IMG/VR virus record: IMGVR_UViG_3300032087_000946 | Coordinates: 1 to 22,157 of that record | Length of the DNA stretch: 22,157 bases | Reading direction: 5' to 3' (one strand) | From: a virus | In this document: positions 11,504 to 21,033 of the stretch, piece by piece | Layout: every line of letters begins with the position of its first letter | Numbering within the stretch: position 1 is the stretch's first letter | Program-made: the position numbers and the translations under genes | The notes under the pieces: generated by a model | Seen by the model: only the letters and a program-made list of their open reading frames with translations | The model's database searches: none | What the model was told of the DNA's origin: nothing

Positions 11504-14136
11504 TGGCTGAGTCACAATTCCTGCAAGCCAGCTTTACTAGCGGTGAGCTATCGCCTCTACTAAAGGGCCGCACAGACCTTAATCAATACTATGCTGGTTT
11601 ACAGACTGCTGAAAACGTAGTCATTGTGCCGCAGGGTGGTGTTAAAAGACGACCAGGCACAGAGCATATTGATGAGCCAGTTGCTCAGTTAGGGCCATAC
11701 GTTACTGGTACGTTCACTGCCACAATGCCCAATGGCGGCACACCAGCCAATATAAACGACTTTGACCTTGCTACCGTAGGCCTGACTACCACTAACATTG
11801 GAACGTCCGGCACAGGCGCAACAGAGTACGTTGTAGCGCACTATGATATGAGCAGCACCACTAACGGTATACGCTTCATTGACGTGCAAGACATCAAACT
11901 GACCGTCGATAACACGGACACGGCCTACCTGAGAGTACAAACCAGCAGCAACAATACTGACTGGGCTACGCGAGGAACCATACAGATTAACTCTGGATAC
12001 CAGTCCTTTAGAATTAAAGTGACTGATACTTTCTCGACACCGTATGTGCGTTTGGTGCGGCAGGGTGACACTGGTGACTTGGGCACTCAGAGAATAGAGC
12101 TGGCTGAGTTTAATGTGCTGTTTGAGACTACAGCAACCTCTGACGTTAAGACGTTTGACTTTAGTATTCAGTCTGACCGGCACTATCTCTGTGTAGCTAC
12201 AGGTGGAGCAGACACTACTCCATCATACGGCAACATGGCTTTCTACCGCATTCCGCATGCAGGCTCTACTGATACTGTATTAGTGGGCAATGTACCGCTG
12301 CCGTACAAGTCTAGCGAGATAGCTACGTTGCGTGACGCGCAAACAGAGAACGTCATGCTATTGTTCCACGAGGAACATCCATCAAAAAGAATTATTAACA
12401 GCGGCCACACCATAGTCTCTGGCAATGACAGTATATTCCAGATAGACAACATACCGTTTCTTAATGTGCCGCAATTTGACTATGATGACGCACTAAGTCC
12501 TATACCTGTAGACGAGATACAAGACCTAGAGCTAGATCACGGTAGCGGCCACAACTGGGAGATCGGTGACACGTTCCAGCTAGATGTCGAGGGCGTGTTA
12601 AGCAAAAACATCACGTTTGCTGGTGATGGCAACGCTGATCAAATATCTTCTACTGTGTTTAATATTAGGCGTAACCTGCAAGAAATGCCTGTGTTTGGTG
12701 AAACAGGCGTTGATGTAGTTAGAACTGGTACACGCACATACAGAATTACTATTAGCGGCGAGTCTACAAAAGCATTCGAGTTGTTTAGCGGATTCCCTAC
12801 TGCAGGCGGTCAGGACAACACTACACTGTTTACCAAGGTGCAGACTGGCTCACCACGCAAAGAAGATGTGTGGAGCGCAACACGCGGCTATGTACGCATG
12901 GGTACATTCCACGATGGTAGATTATGGTTAGGTGGCACTAAGTCCAAGATACAGAGTGTGTTCGCGTCTAAGGCGGGGATATTCTTTGACTACTACTTCC
13001 AAGAAGGGGATGACGATGAAGGCATCTTTATCACCCTGACTAACAGAATACAGACAGAGATCGTAGACATTAACTCTGACCGTGGACTGCAAGTATTTAC
13101 CACGGGTGGCGAGTTCTTAATTAAGGGCAACACCCCCTCTACTGTTACCAGTGAAGCGCAGACGCAGCATGGCTCTGCTTACCTAGAGGCTAAGTCACTA
13201 GACGGTGCTACCTTGTTTATAGACCAGAACGGTCAGACACTAAGACAGTTTTTGTATAGCTTCAATGAGGATGCTTACACGTCTAATGACATATCTGTGT
13301 TGTCCTCTCAGTTAATTGATCAGCCTAAAGATGTGGCTGTGCTATCTGGCACAACGTCAGAGGACTCTAACTGGGTGTTTATTATTAACCAGGATGGTAA
13401 TGGTGCGGTACTTAATACTGTACGCGCACAAGACATAAATGGATTCACGCGATGGACTAATGCAAACAGTGGATACTTTATCGGTCAGAACCCGGTGCCT
13501 CTACAGTTGGTATCTGCATCTACTGTTAAGAACGAGCTATACCTAGTTAACAAGTTTGCTGGCGGCACTAGCTTTAGATACTCATTAGAACGTTGGTCTT
13601 TTGATCACCTGCTGGATTCATCAGTCAAGATTGATAACGTGTCTACAACGACCGTACAGCTTCCTGACGACCATCTACGTTTGGCCGAGGTAAGTGTTAT
13701 TGGTAATGGTAACAACCTTGATAAGCGCACTGTTTCGGCTACAGGGCAGATCACATTGACGGCAGAAGAACTATCAGGCGGTAACTTAGACCTAGAGGTA
13801 GGTCTTAACTTTGTGCCTAAGATTGTACCTATGCCGTTGAACACTAGCTCACAAGCTGGTGCAAACAATGTTATGCGGGAGAAGCGCATAAATCGCATGA
13901 ACCTGCGCATGTACGAGAGTGCTGGTATTTACATAGACGGCAACCCTGTACCTGTCAGGAACTTTGGGCAGGCAGTAGATAGCCCATTAGGTACACCGTT
14001 TGAGGTTAGAACTGGTATTATACAAGACAACAATGGTGGTAAAGGCTGGGGTATAGACGTAGTACCTGAGATTACAGTACCAGACCCTGCGCCTATCCAC
14101 CTACAAGCAATAGAGTACGAGGTTGAGTCGTCATGA
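11503..14136 (+). CDS. tail tubular protein B (T7 gp12-like) with inserted domain
   Basis: An 877-residue nozzle protein at the tip of the short tail; T7 gp12 is near 800 aa. The N-terminal signature of podovirus tail proteins is clear: FTSGELSPLLKGRTDLNQYY (11-30) followed by PQGGVKRRPGT (43-53). The family normally continues with a strand like TFDFSIQSDRHYLCVATGG, which here starts only at about residue 217. Between lies an extra stretch, about residues 61-214 (nt 11683-12144), looking like a jelly-roll with LRVQTSSNNTDW and PYVRLVR motifs, reminiscent of galactose-binding (F5/8 type C) domains. Further on are DGRLWLGGT, the EFLIKGNTPS region and NELYLVNKF blades. It overlaps its neighbours (TAATG and ATGA). 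The gp12 assignment is firm; the insert's role is inferred. Confidence 0.87.
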   Translation: MAESQFLQASFTSGELSPLLKGRTDLNQYYAGLQTAENVVIVPQGGVKRRPGTEHIDEPVAQLGPYVTGTFTATMPNGGTPANINDFDLATVGLTTTNIGTSGTGATEYVVAHYDMSSTTNGIRFIDVQDIKLTVDNTDTAYLRVQTSSNNTDWATRGTIQINSGYQSFRIKVTDTFSTPYVRLVRQGDTGDLGTQRIELAEFNVLFETTATSDVKTFDFSIQSDRHYLCVATGGADTTPSYGNMAFYRIPHAGSTDTVLVGNVPLPYKSSEIATLRDAQTENVMLLFHEEHPSKRIINSGHTIVSGNDSIFQIDNIPFLNVPQFDYDDALSPIPVDEIQDLELDHGSGHNWEIGDTFQLDVEGVLSKNITFAGDGNADQISSTVFNIRRNLQEMPVFGETGVDVVRTGTRTYRITISGESTKAFELFSGFPTAGGQDNTTLFTKVQTGSPRKEDVWSATRGYVRMGTFHDGRLWLGGTKSKIQSVFASKAGIFFDYYFQEGDDDEGIFITLTNRIQTEIVDINSDRGLQVFTTGGEFLIKGNTPSTVTSEAQTQHGSAYLEAKSLDGATLFIDQNGQTLRQFLYSFNEDAYTSNDISVLSSQLIDQPKDVAVLSGTTSEDSNWVFIINQDGNGAVLNTVRAQDINGFTRWTNANSGYFIGQNPVPLQLVSASTVKNELYLVNKFAGGTSFRYSLERWSFDHLLDSSVKIDNVSTTTVQLPDDHLRLAEVSVIGNGNNLDKRTVSATGQITLTAEELSGGNLDLEVGLNFVPKIVPMPLNTSSQAGANNVMREKRINRMNLRMYESAGIYIDGNPVPVRNFGQAVDSPLGTPFEVRTGIIQDNNGGKGWGIDVVPEITVPDPAPIHLQAIEYEVESS

Positions 14137-14612
14137 TTTTCACTATATTAGCAGGCTTAAAAACTGTCGGGGCTGCAATTGTAGCCAACCCTTTGGCTGC
14201 TGCAACTTTAGCAAGCGGAGCAGTCGGGGCATACGGCAGTGTGCAACAGGGGAAGGCACAAGCTGATATTCTTAAAGAACAGGCAAGGCAAGAAAAGATA
14301 CAGGCAGAAGCTGACGAATTACTGCGTAGAGAGGAGTTAAACAGACAATTAGCTGCAATGGTTGTTGCCGCGTCAACTGCTGGTTACACGGGCGGAACGC
14401 CAGAAAGCATAGGCTTATATAGCGCACAACAATCAGGGAAAAGTGAGCGATCTCTTAGCTTGAAGTCGCGTTTATCCATAGCTGACAAAGAACGGCAAGC
14501 GAAAGCTGCAAAAAGTGGTGGCACAGCTAGTGCGGTTACTGGTGTTTTAAAGCAGGCACCATCATTAATACCAGCATATCAAACTTTATCAAGCTCCATT
14601 AAAGGATCATAA
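14133..14612 (+). CDS. internal virion / ejection protein (T7 gp14-like)
   Basis: A 159-residue protein. The N-terminal 40 residues are hydrophobic and small-residue rich (LAGLKTVGAAIVANPLAAATLASGAVGAYG), a membrane-active segment. A long charged helix follows (AQADILKEQARQEKIQAEADELLRREEL in two halves), then AMVVAASTAGYTG, and a polar Ala/Ser/Lys-rich tail. This layout and its place after tail tube B match T7 gp14 (196 aa), which is ejected into the host outer membrane to build the DNA channel. The start overlaps the tail tube B stop by ATGA. The identification rests on architecture and order rather than on strong motifs. Confidence 0.75.
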   Translation: MIFTILAGLKTVGAAIVANPLAAATLASGAVGAYGSVQQGKAQADILKEQARQEKIQAEADELLRREELNRQLAAMVVAASTAGYTGGTPESIGLYSAQQSGKSERSLSLKSRLSIADKERQAKAAKSGGTASAVTGVLKQAPSLIPAYQTLSSSIKGS

Positions 14613-14615
14613 AGC

Positions 14616-16883
14616 ATGGCTATGCAACCTATTAAAAGATATGCCGGATTTACTCCTGATTCTGTAGACGCATCTGAAGTAGCTCGTATGCAGTCCTTGG
14701 CTGGCATGGGGCAAGCTGGTGTTACTGCGTTTAGTGCAATAGGTGAGAAGCTGGCTACGGCTCAAGCTCCTGAAAAAGCTAAAAAAGCTATTGATGAGGC
14801 AACTACTGTTGACCCTGTAACTGGTGAGGTCACTCGTGAAAAGATAGAGATGAAGAGTGGCTTCGGCTGGGGTGACGCTGCATATAATGAGCAAATAGCA
14901 GTGCATGATGAGGCCATTAGGCAGCAGTATTTAAATGGCGTTGACCGTAATGCTCAGACTACTCTAAACAGGTTGTTCGATGAAAACAAAGATGACCCAG
15001 AGCTATTTAATCAGTTAGCTACAGAGGCTGCAAAAGGCATTGTTTCTGGGGTTAGTCCTGAATACCAAGGTCTTGTTAGCGATTCTCTTACTAACTCTAT
15101 CTTTAAGAACACAGAAGTACTGCGATCAAACAAGCGCGCTAATGACATTGCGCTTACCATACAGCAAGGCGAGGAGGCACTAGAGGCAGAGCTTGATGCC
15201 ATTACTATTGCCGCTGCTGCTGGCAAAGACACAACTGTTCTTGAGGAAAAGTTTGCTATTAGGTTAGATAGTCTCAGCAAAATGCCTGGGCAAGACATAA
15301 AGAAAGCTGAACGACAGCAGTTGCTGCAACAAAAGAAATATGAAGCGCAAGTGTCTGGCGAGTTAAACCGTATTGCTGAAGGCGAGGGTGGAGCATCAGC
15401 GGCCTATGCAAGATTAACGGAGATAGAAAGTAAGCCCAAGAAAGGCTATAGCAATGAAGAGTGGCAAGCGTTCGTTAATAATCAACGCATACAAATTGGT
15501 CGCACAGACACTTTGCTGCAAGCGACTAAAGGGGTTGCTACGGAAGAGTTTAAGGCTGAAGTAAAAAACTACGAAAGCAAGGCACAGCTAGGGTTTGAAA
15601 TCCCAGAGTCAGAGCGCGCTGCTATGACGGCAAAAGTTGCTGGCACACCTTATGAGGCTGGCGTTTCTATGGCTAATCAGATGGCTGAGTTTGCTGTTCA
15701 GCCACAAGATAAGCGCAATCAACTACTGGCTGATGCACAAGCTTCTGGCAATGCTACATTGTTTATACAGTTGGAGCAGTTAGATCAGCGGCTGCAAAGC
15801 GAAGTGGCAAACGATGCTTTTGGGCTAGGTATTAAGCAGGGCTATGTTGAGTACACTCCTCTCAATCTAATGCAGTTAGCAGATGATCCGGCTACGCCTA
15901 TTGATGAGCGTCAAGAAACAATATCTGCACTAAATGCGCGTAAAGAATCTGCCAGCAAACTAAGCCAGATATACGGAACTAATGTATCTGTGCTTACAAA
16001 GCAAGAAGCAGATACCCTAGCGGCAGCATTACCTGGAATGAATTGGGCACAAAAACTATCTTTATCTGAGGTGTTCGGGTCTACATCTGGACTGTGGGCG
16101 CAAATAGCAAAAGATAACACCGCAGGGGCATTTGCTCAGGTATCAGCATTGGGTGATGAAACTGTAGCAAAAACAGTGTTTATGGGCGAAGAGGCCATAG
16201 CAAATGACAAAACATTGGCTGTTATTGGTAATGACCTCAAGGATGCTAACGACATGCTTGATGACATAGTTGGCAATGTATATGGCAACTTTGATAAAGC
16301 GTCTGTCCGAGAGGCTGCACTAAATCACTACTACGGCAGCGATCCAGGAAGGGGTGTATTAGATAGAGATAAGTGGAAAGCATCTATACAGGCTGTTACT
16401 GGTGGAATTGAGAAGGTGCGCGGTGTTCCAACACAACTTACAGGGGTTGGGGCAGATAAGGTAAGCGGTCAAGACTTAGACTTGTACTTTAGTGCTTTAA
16501 CTGCTGATAACCTCAAAACAATGGGAGTTGAGCAGCTTGTTGTTGGAGAAGAGGTAATAGAACAAGTATACCGGCCTGGAGCGCCATTTCCAATTCCTAG
16601 ACAGACACAAAGGCAGGTCAACCTTACTCTGGATAAGCTGGCGAGAGGAACAATAAAAGCTGACGTAGGACAAGGAAACTATGTCATTGTTGATGGCGAT
16701 CAGGTTGTCTCAAAGCCTAATGGCGAACCGTTCGTATTTAACGTAACTAAAGACAAGGTTGAAGCTATCAAAGGAACTAAAAAAGGCATTGAAATGCAAG
16801 GCGCTATATCTCCATACCTGTATGCTTTAGAGCAAGAGGAAACCTACCAGAAAACGATGTCTGAATTCTTGGGTGCAGAGTAA
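14616..16883 (+). CDS. internal virion / ejection protein (T7 gp15-like)
   Basis: A 755-residue, largely helical protein rich in Ala, Gln, Glu and Lys, with no membrane span; T7 gp15 is 747 aa and forms the periplasmic tube of the ejection channel. The N-terminus reads MAMQPIKRYAGFTPDSV, then helical repeats such as RLFDENKDDPELFNQLATEA and VLEEKFAIRLDSLSKMPG. Length, composition and position between the gp14-like and gp16-like genes support the call. AAGGATC gives a Shine-Dalgarno; a second in-frame ATG two codons later is possible. The stop overlaps the next start (TAATG). No peptidase or lysozyme motif was seen. Confidence 0.75.
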   Translation: MAMQPIKRYAGFTPDSVDASEVARMQSLAGMGQAGVTAFSAIGEKLATAQAPEKAKKAIDEATTVDPVTGEVTREKIEMKSGFGWGDAAYNEQIAVHDEAIRQQYLNGVDRNAQTTLNRLFDENKDDPELFNQLATEAAKGIVSGVSPEYQGLVSDSLTNSIFKNTEVLRSNKRANDIALTIQQGEEALEAELDAITIAAAAGKDTTVLEEKFAIRLDSLSKMPGQDIKKAERQQLLQQKKYEAQVSGELNRIAEGEGGASAAYARLTEIESKPKKGYSNEEWQAFVNNQRIQIGRTDTLLQATKGVATEEFKAEVKNYESKAQLGFEIPESERAAMTAKVAGTPYEAGVSMANQMAEFAVQPQDKRNQLLADAQASGNATLFIQLEQLDQRLQSEVANDAFGLGIKQGYVEYTPLNLMQLADDPATPIDERQETISALNARKESASKLSQIYGTNVSVLTKQEADTLAAALPGMNWAQKLSLSEVFGSTSGLWAQIAKDNTAGAFAQVSALGDETVAKTVFMGEEAIANDKTLAVIGNDLKDANDMLDDIVGNVYGNFDKASVREAALNHYYGSDPGRGVLDRDKWKASIQAVTGGIEKVRGVPTQLTGVGADKVSGQDLDLYFSALTADNLKTMGVEQLVVGEEVIEQVYRPGAPFPIPRQTQRQVNLTLDKLARGTIKADVGQGNYVIVDGDQVVSKPNGEPFVFNVTKDKVEAIKGTKKGIEMQGAISPYLYALEQEETYQKTMSEFLGAE

Positions 16884-18670
16884 TGCCAATACTGTCCTCG
16901 GTTGACCAGCAAAATGCAATGCTTAGGTATGTGCCTGAGTACCAAACCATTGAGCCTACATTTACTGAGACTTTAGCTGCAAGTTTTTCTTTTGTGCAGG
17001 ACGAGGAGTTATCAATATCGTCTAGCTTCTACAATGAAGGTTACTACAACCGCAGACGCGACCTGAAGACGCTCTCTGATGAAGGATTCGATGTAGATAA
17101 ATACATAGATGACGCAGGCATTATTGATTATGACCGCATATCTACAGCTACCGATGGCAGGATTAAGACTGATCTGGAGTTGTATCAAGAGCGAAATGAC
17201 ATACTGCGTAAACGCAGAGAACAAAACCAAGACGTAATGGCTAGAGGCAGTGGCCTAGCACAGTTCTTTGGTATGACTGCGGGATATATGACTGACCCTA
17301 TCAATATAGCAACGCTGCCTATTGGCACTATTGCTACGGCGGGTAAGGGTATGAGCGTACTAGCACAAGCCTTGATGAGTGCTAGGAACACAGCAGCAGT
17401 CGCAGTAGCCTCAGAAGCCGCTATACAGCCGTTAGTCTACAGGCATAAGCAAGACATTGACTCCCCTTACGACATGGATGATTCTATCAGAGCCATTGCC
17501 TATGCAGCAGGTGGTAGTGCGGTGTTGGGTGGTGCGTTAGGCGGAATATCTGGCTACCTAAGAAAGTTAACAGAAGACGCATCCAGTGTGTTGCCTGTAT
17601 TTCCAGAAGCCCCATTCGCCTTTAAGCCAGCGGTAATTAATGGCAAGAAAGCTATTGCTCCTACATTCGAGAACATAGAGTCATTCAAAGCACAGTTAAT
17701 TGCAGAGCAAAGAACTAAACTGATAGGGCCTGCTGGGGAAAAGCTAACAAGAGGTCAGCGCAAAAATATAAATGCCGAGCTTAAAGGGTTACAGAAGCAG
17801 CTAGAGGAAGTTGAAACTAGTGAGCTACTGTATACCAAGGCAGGAAAGGTACTAAAGGCCAAGTCTGTTAGGCATAAAAAGCAAGCAAGAGAAAGAAAGC
17901 AGCAAGAGATAGCTGCAATACAAGAAAAGATTGCCCGTATTAACCAGACGCTAGAAGTGGATCGCAAAGGCGGTTTAGCAGAAGCATCGTTAAGTCGATT
18001 AGAGCAGGGCATATTACCTGAAGCTGCACAAAAGCAACTTGATGACTTTATCCTACAGAAGACTACGCCAGAAGGTGAGTCTATGTTCTTGCTGGCTCGG
18101 TGGGCAGAGAACCTACGAGCGCAAAAAGGGTTTAGGGCAGAAGAAGTATTTTTAAGCGCTGTTGCCAAAAGTGCAGATAATGTGGCAGGCATCAAAGCTA
18201 CCGGCCTACAAGCTATTGATGAAAGACTGGTTGAAATGAAGGCTGCTGACGCAAATGCTAGTGACATTGCAAAGCTAGAAAACTTACGCAATAGAATAGA
18301 CACTGATGAAGGCGATATCGTTGATCTTGTAGAAGACATACGGCAAGAGAACATTGATTTAGATGCAGCCATATTGCGAGAGAACGAACTCTTCAGACAG
18401 CAAATGGATGAGTTTACTGTCACTCCTGATATGTTTGTTGGGCCTCCTAAGCCGCCAGCGCCAAGAGCTGAAGCAACTAACCTAGAAAGAAACGCATTAG
18501 ATGCTGACGGAATGAGCAAGAACTTTGATGAAGACATGGCTAATTACAACAACCTAGACACTAAATACGCTATTGTAGATGGCAAGTTAGTAGATGGTGA
18601 GCAGGTCATTAAAGAGCTAGATGATGATCTTGATGGCCTAGAATCAATAATGAGGTGTTCAGTTGGCTAG
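16883..18670 (+). CDS. ejection protein, N-terminal half of a T7 gp16 equivalent
   Basis: A 595-residue protein. From about residue 124 to 228 it contains two hydrophobic, small-residue-rich stretches (GLAQFFGMTAGYMTDPINIA; AIAYAAGGSAVLGGALGGIS) that resemble the region of T7 gp16 after its enzyme domain (AGVDPLSYVP and GAALGGFVFGAG, by memory). Residues 290-380 are a highly charged coiled coil, followed by a further helical part and an acidic tail (KELDDDLDGLE). T7 gp16 (1318 aa) begins with a lytic transglycosylase; here the N-terminal 120 residues show no ESR or LMQ motif of that enzyme. The end overlaps the next gene by 8 nt in another frame. It is probably one of two subunits that together (595 + 773 residues) do the work of gp16. 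Confidence 0.7.
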   Translation: MPILSSVDQQNAMLRYVPEYQTIEPTFTETLAASFSFVQDEELSISSSFYNEGYYNRRRDLKTLSDEGFDVDKYIDDAGIIDYDRISTATDGRIKTDLELYQERNDILRKRREQNQDVMARGSGLAQFFGMTAGYMTDPINIATLPIGTIATAGKGMSVLAQALMSARNTAAVAVASEAAIQPLVYRHKQDIDSPYDMDDSIRAIAYAAGGSAVLGGALGGISGYLRKLTEDASSVLPVFPEAPFAFKPAVINGKKAIAPTFENIESFKAQLIAEQRTKLIGPAGEKLTRGQRKNINAELKGLQKQLEEVETSELLYTKAGKVLKAKSVRHKKQARERKQQEIAAIQEKIARINQTLEVDRKGGLAEASLSRLEQGILPEAAQKQLDDFILQKTTPEGESMFLLARWAENLRAQKGFRAEEVFLSAVAKSADNVAGIKATGLQAIDERLVEMKAADANASDIAKLENLRNRIDTDEGDIVDLVEDIRQENIDLDAAILRENELFRQQMDEFTVTPDMFVGPPKPPAPRAEATNLERNALDADGMSKNFDEDMANYNNLDTKYAIVDGKLVDGEQVIKELDDDLDGLESIMRCSVG

Positions 18671-20984
18671 TTTTGATTACTGTATAGATCAAGCCCTCAA
18701 AGGGGGCAAGATTAACAAGAGTGTTGCGGAAGAGATTAAACAGGCGCAAGACCCTGAAGCGGCCATACAAGAGCTAGCAGCTAACTACAGCCGTGTTAAA
18801 CGCGAAAAGCTAGTAGATGCTGTCCGTATAGCCGTTAATATGGAGAAGATGCAGAGCCATCCTAACGGGGCTGTGGCGGGTTTACAGGCACTGTTGTCGC
18901 GTGACATTAAGATGAAGGCAGGATATGCCAACATTGACTACCTGGCTAAGACGTATGAAAAGAAGTTCTTGGCGCAGTTTGGTGATGGCCTATCTATCTT
19001 CAGAACTCGTATGTTCGGCTTGTCTCAGGATGAGGAAGGGCTTCGGAAGTTTGTTAAGGCTGTATATGGCGAGACTGTTGATGACCCTGAGATTATGAAG
19101 GCTGCTAAGTCGTGGTTGGAAGTGGCTGAAGACATGCGCGTTACCTTCAACTCTAAGGGCGGCAGCATCAGCAAGAACGAGAACTGGTTGTTCCCGCAGA
19201 ACCATGACATACGCGCTATTACTAAGGCAGGTAAAAAAGAGTGGATAGCGTACATTAGTGGGCGTTTAGATCGCAGCAAAATGTTAGATGATGCAGGCGA
19301 AAGGCTAGATGATACACAGCTTGCAGAGTCATTGTCCTATGTGTACGACACTATTACCTCTGGCGGCATGAACAAGGCGCAGGGGCTGACAATACCTAGA
19401 GGGCTAGGCAGAAAGCTATCTAGGAAAGGGTCTGAAGAACGGTTCCTGTACTTTAACAAAGCTGATGATTGGCTGAGTTACCAGAACAAGTTTGGCAAGG
19501 GTGATCCATTGACTACCCTAACCGATCACATTATGGCTAGGTCAAATGACATAGCGTTAGTAGAGACGCTAGGAACAAATCCTAGAGTTATGTATGACGC
19601 ACTAAAGATCCAAGCTAGGCAACTAGAGGCTAAGTCAGGTAAGGCAACAAGTGAGTCTGCGGTAGCCTTGATGGACGCAACATACAAAACTGTAAGCGGG
19701 GAAATAAACGGTGGAGACCTTCTTACTCTTGCTGATGGTGTTCAGTTTGTTAGGAATATTCAGGTAGCATCTAAGCTTGGTGGTGCATTCTTGGCATCGT
19801 TTACCGATGTTGCTACATCTGCCATAACAGCGCACTACAATGGCATGTCTGCTACTAAAGTATTTAAGCGCCACATGCAGTTGTTTGCTGGTGGCACTGA
19901 GGAAGACCGCAAAGCACTAGCTAGAATGGGACTGATCTTTGACACATGGACAGGTAGAGCGCACTCGCAAAACAGGTTCTCTGATACCTATGGTACAGGA
20001 GCCAGTGCTAAAACAGCAGAGGTTGTATTAAGGGCATCAGCACTAGAACCTTGGACTGAGGCTGGGCGTAAAGCATTTGGTATGGAGTTCGCAGGGCTTT
20101 TGTCTGACAACTTTGGAAAGCAAATGGATGAGCTAGACCCATCACTGTTGAAGGGGTTTGAGACATACGGCATTACAAAAGAAGACTGGGATGCCTTCAG
20201 GAAGACTAGCACTGTAGATATACGCGGCTCTAAGTTTGCTGACCTTACTAAAGATAAGAGCATGAAGTTTCATCGCATGATTCTAACTGAGACTGACTTC
20301 GCCGTACCAACGCCGGACGCTAGGGTTAGAGCAATAGCTACAGGTGGTTTAGAGCGAGGTACAGTGTGGGGTCAAATATCGCGTTCAGCTATGATGATTA
20401 AGTCCTTCCCTATTACCATGATTACTACGCACTTATACCGTGGAGCAACACAGGCTACAACAGCAGGCAGAGTGGGCTACCTCTCAACGCTGATGGGCGC
20501 TACAACTCTTATGGGTGCGTTTGCTATGCAGGCAAAAGATGCAGCTAAAGGGCGAGAGCCTAGAGACATGGATGGTGCATTCTGGGCGCAAGCATTGACG
20601 CAGGGCGGCGGTTTAGGGCTGTTCGGTGACTTTATCTTGTCTGACGTTAACAGGTATGGGCAAGGCTTCGCTATGACTGTAGCTGGCCCTATGGCTAGTT
20701 TTGCCAATGATACGTTTGACCTAACCTTTGGCAATCTGCTTGAGGCTGTGAAGGGAGAAGAGACTAACATACTGGGTGAGGGCGTTAAGTATCTGGAGGA
20801 TATTACTCCAGGCACATGGCAGACACAGTTATTATTTGATTCGTTCTACGATAACTGGAGAACTATGGCAGACCCTGACTACGAGAAGACCCTCAACCAG
20901 ATTCGCAGACGCAGAATGAGAGAATACAACCAAGGCTACTGGTGGGAGCCAGGTCAGACTCCAGCCGAGGCTCTTTCAGAATGA
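18663..20984 (+). CDS. ejection protein, C-terminal half of a T7 gp16 equivalent
   Basis: A 773-residue protein starting at TTG (18663), with GAGGTG at 18653-18657 as Shine-Dalgarno; upstream the frame stops at 18651-18653, so no longer form exists. It begins ASFDYCIDQALKGGKI, a typical domain start. A long helical body follows, with WLFPQNHD near residue 180. Near residue 580 to 625 the block MMIKSFPITMITTHLYRG and a hydrophobic span (LSTLMGATTLMGAFAMQA) match the pattern of the C-terminal part of T7 gp16 (QFKSFTIKSLNSKFLR and a following hydrophobic run). The end, NQIRRRRMREYNQGYWWEPG, is common in such proteins. It should enter the cell with the DNA and form the inner-membrane part of the channel. 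The split from the previous gene is real in this sequence unless a base is missing. Confidence 0.75.
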   Translation: MASFDYCIDQALKGGKINKSVAEEIKQAQDPEAAIQELAANYSRVKREKLVDAVRIAVNMEKMQSHPNGAVAGLQALLSRDIKMKAGYANIDYLAKTYEKKFLAQFGDGLSIFRTRMFGLSQDEEGLRKFVKAVYGETVDDPEIMKAAKSWLEVAEDMRVTFNSKGGSISKNENWLFPQNHDIRAITKAGKKEWIAYISGRLDRSKMLDDAGERLDDTQLAESLSYVYDTITSGGMNKAQGLTIPRGLGRKLSRKGSEERFLYFNKADDWLSYQNKFGKGDPLTTLTDHIMARSNDIALVETLGTNPRVMYDALKIQARQLEAKSGKATSESAVALMDATYKTVSGEINGGDLLTLADGVQFVRNIQVASKLGGAFLASFTDVATSAITAHYNGMSATKVFKRHMQLFAGGTEEDRKALARMGLIFDTWTGRAHSQNRFSDTYGTGASAKTAEVVLRASALEPWTEAGRKAFGMEFAGLLSDNFGKQMDELDPSLLKGFETYGITKEDWDAFRKTSTVDIRGSKFADLTKDKSMKFHRMILTETDFAVPTPDARVRAIATGGLERGTVWGQISRSAMMIKSFPITMITTHLYRGATQATTAGRVGYLSTLMGATTLMGAFAMQAKDAAKGREPRDMDGAFWAQALTQGGGLGLFGDFILSDVNRYGQGFAMTVAGPMASFANDTFDLTFGNLLEAVKGEETNILGEGVKYLEDITPGTWQTQLLFDSFYDNWRTMADPDYEKTLNQIRRRRMREYNQGYWWEPGQTPAEALSE

Positions 20985-21003
20985 TCTATAACCTTGTATG
21001 TAG

Positions 21004-21009
21004 TATAAT
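21004..21009 (+). promoter_or_regulatory. TATAAT box before fibre gene
   Basis: A perfect TATAAT lies in the 49-nt gap before the fibre adapter gene, 25 nt before its ATG, so transcription would start near 21016 with a very short leader that still holds the GGGGTG Shine-Dalgarno. No good -35 box or TG extension is visible. T7 has a late promoter (phi17) at the equivalent place. The case rests on position as much as sequence. Confidence 0.4.
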
Positions 21010-21033
21010 TAGCACAATTATTGGGGTGCAGAA

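Noticed and set aside
17755-18537. 260-codon minus-strand frame inside the gp16-like first half.
   Set aside because: Composition is Ser, Cys and Leu rich in the manner of an antisense shadow of a Glu/Lys/Ala-rich helical gene, and no ribosome site or promoter precedes it.
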